Shown here piece by piece: positions 24,606 to 32,563 of a stretch of DNA of 43,596 bases. The stretch's first letter is position 1. Each line of letters starts with the position of its first letter. The stretch lies in the NCBI RefSeq assembly GCF_000333035.1, contig NZ_BANU01000037.1:1-43596 (forward strand). Direction: 5' to 3'. Below the pieces are notes generated by a model. The model searched no databases, was not told the origin of the DNA, and was given only the letters and a program-made list of their open reading frames with translations. This stretch comes from Gordonia sihwensis NBRC 108236. Its GTDB lineage: Bacteria; Actinomycetota; Actinomycetes; Mycobacteriales; Mycobacteriaceae. The translations under genes were made by a program, and so were the position numbers.

Positions 24606-25766
24606 TTGAACGAGACGATGATCATCGCCGCGGGCACGCTCGTCGCCGACGGCGTGGTCCACCGGCCGGGCTGGGTGGAGATCGCGCAGGGCTTCATCAC
24701 CGGTGTCGGCGCGGGTCCGCCGCCGGCCGCGGCGAGTGCGACCTTCGCCGACGGAGTGATCGTGCCGGGTTTCGTCGACATGCACGTCCACGGCGGCGGG
24801 GGATCGTCGTACACGGACGGGATCGGCGACGACGTGCGGGCCGCCGCCCGATTCCACCGGGAGCACGGAACCACGACGACGGTGACGAGCACGGTGAGCG
24901 CTGGTCGCGCCGAGCTCCGCGACATCGTCGCGCGTCTGAGCGTTCTGGTAGGCGAGGGGATCAGCGCGGGCATCCATCTCGAGGGACCCTGGATCAGCGG
25001 TGCGCGGTGCGGGGCGCACGACCCGGACGTGCTGCGCCCGCCGTCGCCGGGCGAGATCGACGAACTCCTCGAACTGGCCGACGGCGCCGTCGTGATGGTG
25101 ACGCTGGCTCCCGAGCTTCCCGGCGCGATGGAGGCGATCGACCGCTTCGTGAGTGCGGGTGTCACGGTGGCCGTGGGGCACACCGACGCCACCTACGACC
25201 AGGTCCGAGAGGCGATTGCGCGGGGAGCTCGGGTCGCAACGCATCTGTTCAACGCGATGGCGCCGCTCAGCCACCGCGAACCAGGACCGCCGCTGGCCCT
25301 CATGGAGGATCCCCGCGTGGTGGTCGAGCTGGTGGCCGATGGGGTGCATCTGCATCCGGCCCTGGTGCGCGACGTGCAGCGTGCCGTCGGCTTCGACCGC
25401 GTCGCGCTCGTCACCGATGCGATGGCGGCCGCCGGCATGCCGGACGGCGCGTATCGACTGGGTGCTCTGGACGTCTCCGTCGCCGACGGCGTCGCGCGGG
25501 TCGCGCGGACCGGCGCGATCGCGGGAAGCACCGCCACCATGGCCGGATTGTTCGCGCGGACGGTCGCGGGCCTGCGCTCCGACGCCCCGGGCGTGCGAGA
25601 CCGCGTCTCCGACGAGATCCTGCTCGGGGCGGTGGCCATGACCTCGGCCAACCCCGCCCGCGTTCTGGGGCGCGCGGACATCGGCGCCCTGGCATCGGGC
25701 CGCCGCGCGGATCTGGTGGTGCTCGACGCCGACCTGCGTGTGGTTCACGTTCATTCCGCACGCTGA
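24606..25766 (+). CDS. nagA: N-acetylglucosamine-6-phosphate deacetylase
   Basis: A 386-aa amidohydrolase that removes acetate from GlcNAc-6-phosphate, the first committed step of amino-sugar use and cell-wall recycling. Landmarks: VPGFVDMHVHGGGG (the HxH metal site, as in the Bacillus-type enzyme), GIHLEGPW (metal-binding Glu), VGHTDA and THLFNAM (metal His), LVTDAM (catalytic Asp), and a C-terminal GALASGRRADLVVLD. The start is TTG 24606, which has GGAAGGGAG at proper distance; ATG 24618 would be too far from it. No nagB or PTS gene is adjacent. Confidence 0.92.
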   Translation: MNETMIIAAGTLVADGVVHRPGWVEIAQGFITGVGAGPPPAAASATFADGVIVPGFVDMHVHGGGGSSYTDGIGDDVRAAARFHREHGTTTTVTSTVSAGRAELRDIVARLSVLVGEGISAGIHLEGPWISGARCGAHDPDVLRPPSPGEIDELLELADGAVVMVTLAPELPGAMEAIDRFVSAGVTVAVGHTDATYDQVREAIARGARVATHLFNAMAPLSHREPGPPLALMEDPRVVVELVADGVHLHPALVRDVQRAVGFDRVALVTDAMAAAGMPDGAYRLGALDVSVADGVARVARTGAIAGSTATMAGLFARTVAGLRSDAPGVRDRVSDEILLGAVAMTSANPARVLGRADIGALASGRRADLVVLDADLRVVHVHSAR

Positions 25767-25897
25767 CCCCGCTGTTCGGATCTGCGGCGACGCATGCTAC
25801 CCGCGAGTCGCATCGCGGGGTTTGCTCACAGTAGGGTCACAATTGACCCGGTCGGGCACTCCGGCTGGAGCCACAGACATATGGAGGTACACCAGTG

Positions 25898-26443
25898 ATG
25901 AGTGGCAAGAAGAGCTTGATCAAGCGACTGGAGAAAGAGGTCAAGCGCCTCTCCGCCGAAGTGGTCGCGCTCCGCGACACGATGCTCGCCCGTTCTCCGA
26001 TGCTGCCGAAGAAGCCTGAGACGCCCGCGCCCGCATCCAAGGCACCGACCGCCGTGAAGCCGGCGCAGCCCAAGCCCGCCGAGCCGAAGGCTGCTGAGCC
26101 CAAGTCCGCCGCGAAGCCTGCTGAGCCCAAGTCCGCCGCGAAGCCGGCGACTGCGAAGCCCGCCACCCCCAAGACCGCCGAACCCGGCGCCAAGACCACC
26201 GGCGCCACCGCCAAGCCGGCCACCGCCAAGTCCGCCACCGCCAAGTCCGGCGCTGCCAAGCCGAGCGCCGCGAAGACCGCCGCCAAGTCCGGTGCCACCA
26301 AGCCGGCTGCTTCCGCCAAGCCCGCGCCGAAGTCGGGAACCGCGTCGAAGACGGTGGCGGATCTGCGTGCCGAGGCCAAGGCGGCCGGAATCAAGGGATA
26401 CTCGACGATGAAGAAGGCAGAACTCATCGCCGCTCTCGGCTGA
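25898..26443 (+). CDS. Ala/Lys/Pro-rich protein with coiled-coil start and SAP/Rho-N-like end
   Basis: A 181-aa, strongly basic, low-complexity protein. Residues 1-30 form a short coiled coil (KKSLIKRLEKEVKRLSAEVV). Residues 35-145 are a disordered tract of A, K, P, S and T with repeated units such as AEPKSAAKPA and ATAKSATAKSG. The last 35 residues (TVADLRAEAKAAGIKGYSTMKKAELIAAL) form a helix-extended-helix motif as in SAP or Rho N-terminal domains, which bind nucleic acid. Basic AKP tails are typical of actinobacterial nucleoid proteins, so DNA or RNA binding is likely, but the coiled coil has no clear family. ATG 25898 and GTG 25895 share the GGAGGT site at 25883. It precedes mscR by 36 nt and may be co-transcribed with it. 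Confidence 0.75.
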   Translation: MSGKKSLIKRLEKEVKRLSAEVVALRDTMLARSPMLPKKPETPAPASKAPTAVKPAQPKPAEPKAAEPKSAAKPAEPKSAAKPATAKPATPKTAEPGAKTTGATAKPATAKSATAKSGAAKPSAAKTAAKSGATKPAASAKPAPKSGTASKTVADLRAEAKAAGIKGYSTMKKAELIAALG

Positions 26444-26479
26444 ACGCGTCGAAGTGCGGCCGTCCAACTAGGAGAACAC

Positions 26480-27568
26480 GTGCCCACCGTCGTCAAGGGA
26501 GTCGTCTCCCGCAGCAAGAACGCGCCTACCGAACTGGTCGACATCACGATCCCGGATCCCGGGCCCAATGACGTGGTGGTCAAGATCAAGACGTGCGGCG
26601 TCTGCCATACCGACCTCGCCTACGCCACCGGCGGCATCAACGACGAGTACCCGTTCCTGCTCGGACACGAGGCGGCGGGCATCGTCGAGACGGTCGGCGA
26701 CGCGGTGACCCACGTCGCGGCCGGCGACTACGTGATTCTGAACTGGCGTGCCGTGTGCGGCGAGTGCCGCGCCTGCAAGCGCGGTCGGCCCTGGTACTGC
26801 TTCGACACCTTCAACGCCAGTAAGCCGATGACCCTCGCCGACGGCACCGAACTGACTCCGGCGCTGGGCATCGGCGCCTTCGCCGAGAAGACGCTCGTCC
26901 ACGAGGGACAGTGCACCAAGGTCGACGAAGCCGCGGATCCAGCCGTCGCCTGCCTCCTGGGCTGCGGGGTGATGGCCGGGCTCGGCGCCGCGATGAACAC
27001 CGGGGAGGTCGGTCGCGGCGATTCGGTAGCGGTGATCGGCTGCGGTGGAGTCGGCGACGCGGCGATCGCCGGGTCGCGCCTGGCCGGTGCCACGACGATC
27101 ATCGCCGTCGACCGCGACCCGAGCAAGCTCGACTGGGCCAGAGAGCTGGGCGCCACCCACACCATCGACGCGTCGGCGATCGACGACGTGGCCGAGGCCG
27201 TCAAGGAACTGACCGGGGGATTCGGCGCCGACGTGGTGATCGACGCCGTCGGCCGCCCCGAGACCTACCGGACGGCGTTCTACGCCCGCGATCTCGCCGG
27301 TGTCGTGGTGCTGGTCGGTGTGCCGACGCCGCAGATGCGCCTCGAGATGCCGCTGGTCGATTTCTTCAGTCACGGCGGGGCGCTCAAATCGTCTTGGTAC
27401 GGCGACTGCCTGCCCGAACGCGACTTCCCGATGCTCATCGACCTGTTCCTGCAGGGCCGTCTTCCGCTCGACAAGTTCGTCACCGAGCGCATCGGCATCG
27501 ACGGTGTGGACGACGCCTTCAAGGCCATGGAGGAGGGCCGCGTCCTGCGTTCGGTGGTGGAGCTGTGA
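26480..27568 (+). CDS. mscR: S-(hydroxymethyl)mycothiol dehydrogenase (mycothiol-dependent formaldehyde dehydrogenase)
   Basis: A 362-aa zinc alcohol dehydrogenase of the MscR/AdhE2 type. It oxidises the formaldehyde-mycothiol adduct with NAD to S-formylmycothiol; related enzymes also reduce S-nitrosomycothiol. Catalytic zinc ligands lie in CGVCHTD and LLGHEAAG. The structural zinc set is [15 protein letters not shown]. The cofactor turn is [13 protein letters not shown]. The string [20 protein letters not shown] is close to MscR as I remember it. The start is GTG 26480 with AGGAGA. The stop overlaps the hydrolase gene by GTGA, a pairing also seen in M. tuberculosis (Rv2259/Rv2260). Mycothiol use places the host in Actinomycetes. 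Confidence 0.9.
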   Translation: MPTVVKGVVSRSKNAPTELVDITIPDPGPNDVVVKIKTCGVCHTDLAYATGGINDEYPFLLGHEAAGIVETVGDAVTHVAAGDYVILNWRAVCGECRACKRGRPWYCFDTFNASKPMTLADGTELTPALGIGAFAEKTLVHEGQCTKVDEAADPAVACLLGCGVMAGLGAAMNTGEVGRGDSVAVIGCGGVGDAAIAGSRLAGATTIIAVDRDPSKLDWARELGATHTIDASAIDDVAEAVKELTGGFGADVVIDAVGRPETYRTAFYARDLAGVVVLVGVPTPQMRLEMPLVDFFSHGGALKSSWYGDCLPERDFPMLIDLFLQGRLPLDKFVTERIGIDGVDDAFKAMEEGRVLRSVVEL

Positions 27569-28230
27569 GCACCGAGTCCACCGGACCCGAAGGATCGGTC
27601 CCCGCCGGTCTGCGGATCGACCGAGTCGTCACTTCCGGAACGTTCTCGCTCGACGGCGGCACCTGGGACGTCGACAACAACGTCTGGGTGGTCGGCGACG
27701 ACGACCAGGCCGTCATCATCGATGCCGCGCACGACGCGGCGCCGATCCTGAAAGCCGTCGGCGACCGCGACGTGGTGGCGATCGTCCTGACCCACGCGCA
27801 CAACGACCACATCGGAGTCGCCCCGGAACTCGCCGAGGCGACCGGCGCACCGATCCTGCTGCATCCGGCCGACGAGATGCTGTGGGACCGGACTCACCCG
27901 GGAGTGGCCCACGACGAACTCTCGGACGGACAGCGGATCGTGGTCGGCGGCCACGAACTCGAGGTGATCAACACGCCGGGCCATTCCCCCGGCTCGTGCG
28001 TGGTGTGGGCGCCGTCGGCGAACGTGCTCTTCAGCGGCGACACCCTGTTCCAGGGCGGACCGGGCGCCACCGGGCGTTCGTTCTCCAGTTTCGACGACAT
28101 CATCGCATCCATCCGCGACCGAATCCTGGTGCTCGACCCGCAGACGCGCGTGTGCACCGGGCACGGCGACGAGACCACCGTCGGTGCCGAGGCAGGTGAC
28201 CTCGACGAGTGGATTCGTCGTGGCCATTGA
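27565..28230 (+). CDS. Metallo-beta-lactamase-fold hydrolase, MscR partner
   Basis: A 221-aa MBL-fold hydrolase of glyoxalase II type. The metal motif is THAHNDHIG (HxHxDH), further ligands are in [16 protein letters not shown] and CTGHGDETT, so both metal sites look complete. The GTG at 27565 overlaps the mscR stop. The neighbour suggests hydrolysis of S-formylmycothiol to formate and mycothiol, finishing formaldehyde removal; this is inference from context and fold. The open frame upstream to 26911 is mscR in another frame. Its last codons overlap the SulP start. Confidence 0.85.
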   Translation: MSTESTGPEGSVPAGLRIDRVVTSGTFSLDGGTWDVDNNVWVVGDDDQAVIIDAAHDAAPILKAVGDRDVVAIVLTHAHNDHIGVAPELAEATGAPILLHPADEMLWDRTHPGVAHDELSDGQRIVVGGHELEVINTPGHSPGSCVVWAPSANVLFSGDTLFQGGPGATGRSFSSFDDIIASIRDRILVLDPQTRVCTGHGDETTVGAEAGDLDEWIRRGH

Positions 28231-29914
28231 CCGGCTGACGCGTCTTCGCCCGCCCGCGCTGAGCGGCTATCAGCGCTCCTGGCTGCGGGCCGACGTCCTC
28301 GCCGGGGCGTCGCTCGCAGCCGTCGCGATCCCGGAGGCGATGGGCTACAGTTCCATCGCCCATGTCCCGATCGGCGCCGGCTTGTACTCGCTGATCGTGC
28401 CGGCGGTGGTCTTCGCGCTGATCGGTGCGTCTCGGCTGCTGGTGGTCGGAGCGGATTCGGCCACCGCGGCGCTGCTCGCCTCGGGCATCGCGGGTCTCGG
28501 AGTGGTCGGGTTGCGGCCCGACACGGAGCAGTGGCTCGCCTGGGCCGGCCTCATCGCACTGGTGACCGGCGTGATGCTGCTGGTCGCCCGAGTTCTGCGC
28601 CTGGGCTTCCTGGGCGATTTCCTGTCGACCTCCGTGCTCGTCGGCTTCCTGGCCGGCGTCGGCGTGCTCGTGGTGACCGAGCAGATCCCCGGTATGCTCG
28701 GCGAACCGAAGCGCGACGCCGGCCACACTCTCGAGAAGTGGGCGCACGTGATCGGGGACGTCGACCGAGTGCACTGGCAGTCGATGCTGTTCGCCGCGGT
28801 GACGCTGGCCGGCCTGCTCGGCGTCCGACGGCTGCGGCCCAGCCTGCCGACGCCGATTCTGATCGTGATCGGGTCGATCGTCGCCGTGGCGGTATTCGGC
28901 CTCGATCGCTGGGTGCCGACGGTCGGGCCCGTCGACGCCGGTCCGCCGTCGATCGACTTTCCACCGATGAGCGAGGTGCTCGGGCGCCTTCCCACCGTTC
29001 TCACGGTCTCTTTCGGGTGCGTCTTGGTGATCTTGGCGCAGAGTGCGGCGACGGCACGCAGCTTCGCTCAGCGCCACGGAGATCGGATCGACGTCAACCG
29101 CGACATCCTCGGGCTGTCGGCGGCGAACGTCTCCGCGTCCCTCACCGGCTCGTTCGTGGTGAACGGCAGTCCCACCAAGACCGCGATCCTCGACCGTCAG
29201 CGCGGCCGCACTCAGGTCGCGAACATCACGACCGCCGTTGTGACGCTCGTGGTGGTGGTTGCCGCGTCCGGTCCGCTCGGTGATCTCCCGGAGGCGGTGC
29301 TGGCAGCGATCGTGTTCATGGTCGGACTCGATCTGATCGACTGGGCGGGGTTCGCGCACATCTGGCGGATCCGGCGCGTGGAGTTCGCCATCGCGGTGCT
29401 GACGACCGTGATGGTGGTGGTCTTCGGCGTGTTGACCGGCATCGTCGCCGCGATGGTGATGTCGGTGCTGCAGATCATTCACCGTCAGTACCGCCCGGAG
29501 CGGTTCGTCGTAGGGGTCGGCCGGAACGGGCAGCGCGAGTACGAGAGCGCCCGACCCGGGCATCAGACCCTGCCGGGACTCATCGTCTTCCGTTACGACG
29601 CGGACCTCTTCTATGCCAACGTCGGACGGTTCACCGACGACGTGACCGCGCTGATCAAAGCTGCGCCCGACCCGGTGCGATGGCTGGTGCTGGACTGTTC
29701 GGCGATCTCGGACGTCGACTATTCGGCGGCGAAGGCACTGCGCGATCTCATCGACTACGTGCATTCGGTGCATGCGAGGTTCATCCTCGCCGGTGTGACC
29801 CCGGAATTGCGGGGCGCACTCGAGACCGCGCAGTTGCTCGCCGATCTGGCACCCGACAGCGTGTATCCGAGCGTCGGCTCGGCGGTTCGCGCGTTCGAGC
29901 AGTCACCGCACTGA
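28220..29914 (+). CDS. SulP-family anion transporter with STAS domain
   Basis: A 564-aa membrane protein. The SulP opening LRADVLAGASLAAVAIPEAMGYSSIAHVP is present, then about ten to twelve more hydrophobic helices, including the conserved ANVSASLTGSFVVNGSPTKTA region (the SLC26 SxS/GS motif area). The cytoplasmic C-terminal STAS domain reads RWLVLDCSAISDVDYSAAKALRDL. The family carries sulfate, bicarbonate or other anions; the substrate is not readable. GTG 28220 lies 11 bp inside the hydrolase gene; the frame is open to 28184 with other GTGs, so the start is not certain. Overlap with the formaldehyde genes would fit export of formate or import of sulfate for mycothiol cysteine, both speculative. 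Confidence 0.87.
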   Translation: MAIDRLTRLRPPALSGYQRSWLRADVLAGASLAAVAIPEAMGYSSIAHVPIGAGLYSLIVPAVVFALIGASRLLVVGADSATAALLASGIAGLGVVGLRPDTEQWLAWAGLIALVTGVMLLVARVLRLGFLGDFLSTSVLVGFLAGVGVLVVTEQIPGMLGEPKRDAGHTLEKWAHVIGDVDRVHWQSMLFAAVTLAGLLGVRRLRPSLPTPILIVIGSIVAVAVFGLDRWVPTVGPVDAGPPSIDFPPMSEVLGRLPTVLTVSFGCVLVILAQSAATARSFAQRHGDRIDVNRDILGLSAANVSASLTGSFVVNGSPTKTAILDRQRGRTQVANITTAVVTLVVVVAASGPLGDLPEAVLAAIVFMVGLDLIDWAGFAHIWRIRRVEFAIAVLTTVMVVVFGVLTGIVAAMVMSVLQIIHRQYRPERFVVGVGRNGQREYESARPGHQTLPGLIVFRYDADLFYANVGRFTDDVTALIKAAPDPVRWLVLDCSAISDVDYSAAKALRDLIDYVHSVHARFILAGVTPELRGALETAQLLADLAPDSVYPSVGSAVRAFEQSPH

Positions 29915-29969
29915 GCCGGTCCGCGCCGAGTCGTCACGCCGCGCAGGCGCCGTTCCGCCGGCCGCCCTG

Positions 29970-31118
29970 TCAGGATGTCGCCGACAGCGTCAGCGTGGCC
30001 GCCGCGACGATGGCCGGAGCGGCGACAGCACCGACGAAGACGTATCTGCGCCAGCCGAACTCGACTCCTTCGTCGACCAGCCGTTGATGCCAGAGCAGCG
30101 TCGCCAGCGAGGCCCACGGCGTCACCAGAGGTCCCGCGTTGACTCCGATCAGCAGTGCCGCAAGGGTGATCGGCGAGGTGGTCGCCGGTTCGAGGAGCAG
30201 GAAGCCCGGCAGATTGTTCACCAGGTTCGCGCCGACTGCGCCCGCCCCCGCGAACGCCCAGACACTCGCCGTGCCGTGTTCGGAGAGCCGACCGAGGGGG
30301 TCGAGCAGGCCCGAGGCCTCGACCGCGCCCGCCACCAGGAACAGGCCGCCGGCGAACAACAGAAGCGACCACGGAATCAGGCCGAACTGCAGCGCCTCGG
30401 GTCGGCGGAGGGCGAACGTCGCCGTGAGGGCGAGCGCGGCGAGGCAGGCAGGCACCCACGGTGCGGGCATCACCACCAGCAGCGGGATGAGAAGCGCGAG
30501 TATCGACGAACAGATCCGAAACAGTGTCTGGTCGCCGACGTACGGGACCGGCGACGCACGGAATCGGCCGCGGAGCTCGCGTCGATGCAGCAGCCACAGG
30601 ACCCCGACCGTCGCGGCCGTTGCGCACACGGCCGGCAGCCCGAGCAGGGAGACGAAGCCCGCGGCGCCGTGAACGTTCAGACGGTCCAGTGCCAGCAGAT
30701 TCGTCAGGTTGGAGACGGGAAGCAACAACGAAGCGGTGTTTGCGAGCCACACCGTGGTCAGCGCGAACGGTGCGGGCGCGACGCCCGCGACGCGCGCCAA
30801 TGCGAGTACGACCGGTGTCAGCAGGACCGCGGTGGTGTCGAGCGACAGGAAGGCCGTGCAGACCACGGCCAAGAGGACCGTCAGCAGCCACAGGCCGAAG
30901 ACCCGGCCGCGGGCCAGAACACCGAGCCGCGCCGCGACCACTTCGAACACCCCGGCCTCCGCGGCCAGTTGCGCGACCACCGTGATCGCCACGACGAACA
31001 GCAGCACCGGCCACGCTCGGTCGAATGTCGCGGCGGCGTCCGCGGCGGGCAGAGCTCCCGTCACCAGGGCCGTCGCACCGGCGAGCACCAGTGCGCCGCC
31101 GATCCACGCCATCGCCAC
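29970..31118 (-). CDS. ArsB/SLC13-like (IT superfamily) membrane permease
   Basis: A 382-aa polytopic protein with 10-11 hydrophobic helices. Landmarks of the ion transporter superfamily: LLAVVCTAFLSLDTTAVLLTPVVLAL, WLANTASLLLPVSNLTNLLA, and the second half repeat VGANLVNNLPGFLLL with LLIGVNAGPLVTPWASLATLLW. ArsB, the citrate/succinate carriers and P-protein share this pattern. No arsenate reductase or ArsR is near, so arsenite export should not be assumed. The start is GTG 31118, preceded at 6 nt by CATCAT, a weak leaderless-type -10; ATG 31112 is the alternative. It is convergent with SulP; the 55-bp gap between them shows no strong hairpin. Confidence 0.82.
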   Translation of the reverse strand: MAMAWIGGALVLAGATALVTGALPAADAAATFDRAWPVLLFVVAITVVAQLAAEAGVFEVVAARLGVLARGRVFGLWLLTVLLAVVCTAFLSLDTTAVLLTPVVLALARVAGVAPAPFALTTVWLANTASLLLPVSNLTNLLALDRLNVHGAAGFVSLLGLPAVCATAATVGVLWLLHRRELRGRFRASPVPYVGDQTLFRICSSILALLIPLLVVMPAPWVPACLAALALTATFALRRPEALQFGLIPWSLLLFAGGLFLVAGAVEASGLLDPLGRLSEHGTASVWAFAGAGAVGANLVNNLPGFLLLEPATTSPITLAALLIGVNAGPLVTPWASLATLLWHQRLVDEGVEFGWRRYVFVGAVAAPAIVAAATLTLSATS

Positions 31119-31198
31119 GGATCAATGATGCCCGGCCGAACAGCGACCCGCGGGACCGGACACCGCCGGCCGCCTGCACCGCCCCGTCACCGGTCGGT

Positions 31199-31591
31199 TC
31201 AGTACGCCGCGCGCGGATCGTTGGTCGAGACGATCTCGGCGCCGAGCGGTACCAGGGAGATGGGGATCATCTTGAAGCTCGCGACACCCAGCGGGATGCC
31301 GATGACGGTGATGCACAGGGCGAGGCCGGTGGTGAGGTGGCCCAGCGCCAGCCAGATACCCGCGACGATGATCCAGATGACGTTGCCGACCGTCGACGCG
31401 GGGCCCGCGGTCGGCTTGCGGACCACGGTGCGTCCGAAGGGCCACAGCGCGTAGTTCGCCATGCGGAACGACGCGATACCGAAGGGGATCGTGATGATGA
31501 GGATGCAGCAGACGATGCCGGCCAGTACATAACCGATCGCCATCCACAGTCCGCACAGGACCAGCCACAACACGTTCAGTATCGTCCTCAT
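31199..31591 (-). CDS. YccF-family inner membrane protein
   Basis: A 130-aa protein with two copies of the YccF repeat: NVLWLVLCGLWMAIGYVLAGIVCCILIITIPFGIASFRMA and then NVIWIIVAGIWLALGHLTTGLALCITVIGIPLGVASFKM. Each ends in the TIPFGIASF or GIPLGVASF signature. Four hydrophobic segments are seen. The function of YccF proteins is unknown. The ATG at 31591 is divergent from the small membrane gene at 31626, with 34 nt between the starts. It may be co-transcribed with the permease at 29970, 80 nt downstream. Confidence 0.9.
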   Translation of the reverse strand: MRTILNVLWLVLCGLWMAIGYVLAGIVCCILIITIPFGIASFRMANYALWPFGRTVVRKPTAGPASTVGNVIWIIVAGIWLALGHLTTGLALCITVIGIPLGVASFKMIPISLVPLGAEIVSTNDPRAAY

Positions 31592-31613
31592 GGCCCCATT
31601 GTCCTGCGTCGCC

Positions 31614-31619
31614 TACGCT
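31614..31619 (+). promoter_or_regulatory. -10 box of the small membrane gene, leaderless type
   Basis: TACGCT is followed by 6 nt (TTCGGA) and ATG 31626. It supports that start and lies in the 34-bp gap shared with divergent yccF. Confidence 0.5.
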
Positions 31620-31625
31620 TTCGGA

Positions 31626-31889
31626 ATGGGTATTGACCCCGAACCCGGAGCCGGTCGCCGAGCGATCTGGTCGGCGGCCGCGCTCATCGTCCTCACCGTC
31701 CGAGTCCTGGCGACCATCGCGACCGTCTTCTTCACGATCGCCTGGCTGGTCGCCGCGGTGCGTTCGAGCCTGCTCAACGGCTGGCTGTGGTGGGCCGCCG
31801 GCGCGGCCATCGCCATGGCGATCAGTTGGTATCTGTACAGCTACCTGCGGGTCCGCTATCCGAGCACGAGCCGCCGGTGGGAGCCCTGA
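31626..31889 (+). CDS. Small two-TM membrane protein, unknown
   Basis: An 87-aa protein with two hydrophobic segments (ALIVLTVRVLATIATVFFTI and GWLWWAAGAAIAMAISWYLY) joined by a short loop, and a basic C-terminus (RVRYPSTSRRWEP). I recognise no family. The start at 31626 is chosen for the TACGCT box 6 nt before it; an in-frame ATG at 31590 lies within the divergent yccF start and is unlikely. It ends 40 nt before the convergent lemA stop. Confidence 0.6.
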   Translation: MGIDPEPGAGRRAIWSAAALIVLTVRVLATIATVFFTIAWLVAAVRSSLLNGWLWWAAGAAIAMAISWYLYSYLRVRYPSTSRRWEP

Positions 31890-31929
31890 TGAGGCCTTCC
31901 CTCCCGGCGGCTCGCGAGTGCGCTGCTGC

Positions 31930-32493
31930 TCAGAACTGAACCTGCGGCGGCTGCTCCTGTCCCGCCGGGGCCTGGTAGAACTCGCGGACGCGAACCCCGG
32001 CCATGCCGGAGAACAGCATCCACGGGATGGTCTGCACCGCCTGGTTCAGGCGCGAGACGGCGTCGTTGTAGTACTGGCGCGCGAACGAGAGCTTGTTCTC
32101 GGTTTCTCCGAGTTCGGTCTGCAGCGCCATGAAATTGGGCGCTGCCTGCAGCTGCGGGTAGTTCTCAGCGACAGCGAACAGCCGCCCGAGGGCTCCGCTC
32201 ATCTGCGCCTCAGCGGCGGCCTTGTCGGCCACTGACGCCCCCTGCGCCGCCTGCTGCATGTGAGCGCGGGCCTCGGTCACCGCCTCCAGCACGCCCGACT
32301 CGTGGGCCGCGTACCCCTTCACCGTATTCACCAGGTTGGGGATCAGATCGGCGCGCCGAGTGAGCTGGACGTCGATACCGCCGAGCGCTTCCTGAGCGGT
32401 GATGTCCGCCTTGCGGAGTTTGTTGAAGCCGACCATCACGAAGACGGCCAGCAGGACGAGCAGGACAACGATGACGATCAGTGCCCAGATCAC
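31930..32493 (-). CDS. lemA: LemA-family protein
   Basis: A 187-aa protein with one N-terminal membrane helix (WALIVIVVLLVLLAVFVMVGF) and a helical body with the family's core: LRKADITAQEALGGIDVQLTRRADLIPNLVNTVKGYAAHE, then FMALQTELGETENKLSFARQYYNDAVSRLN and IPWMLFSGMAGVRVREFYQA. LemA proteins are membrane-anchored helical bundles of unclear function, very often next to DUF2207 or TPM-domain proteins, as here. GTG 32493 follows AGAGG. It lies 70 nt downstream of the DUF2207 gene and is probably in one operon with it. Confidence 0.93.
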   Translation of the reverse strand: MIWALIVIVVLLVLLAVFVMVGFNKLRKADITAQEALGGIDVQLTRRADLIPNLVNTVKGYAAHESGVLEAVTEARAHMQQAAQGASVADKAAAEAQMSGALGRLFAVAENYPQLQAAPNFMALQTELGETENKLSFARQYYNDAVSRLNQAVQTIPWMLFSGMAGVRVREFYQAPAGQEQPPQVQF

Positions 32494-32563
32494 GATTGGT
32501 GCCTCTTTCTATTAAGGGACGTGCACAGAGAATGGCATGGAGGGACGGCCGGCCGCGACGGGC

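Noticed and set aside
23289..25754. 821-codon minus-strand frame as one protein
   Set aside because: Only its last 159 codons, from ATG 23768 with a strong ribosome binding site, look real. The rest is antisense to nagA and out of frame in the DUF2812 gene.
26160..26340. Tandem DNA repeat or minisatellite
   Set aside because: The repetitive look comes from codons for A, K, P, S and T in a low-complexity protein; units vary at the DNA level.
29970..31118. Arsenite efflux pump ArsB
   Set aside because: The fold family fits, but no arsR or arsC is nearby and other ion-transporter families share the same motifs.
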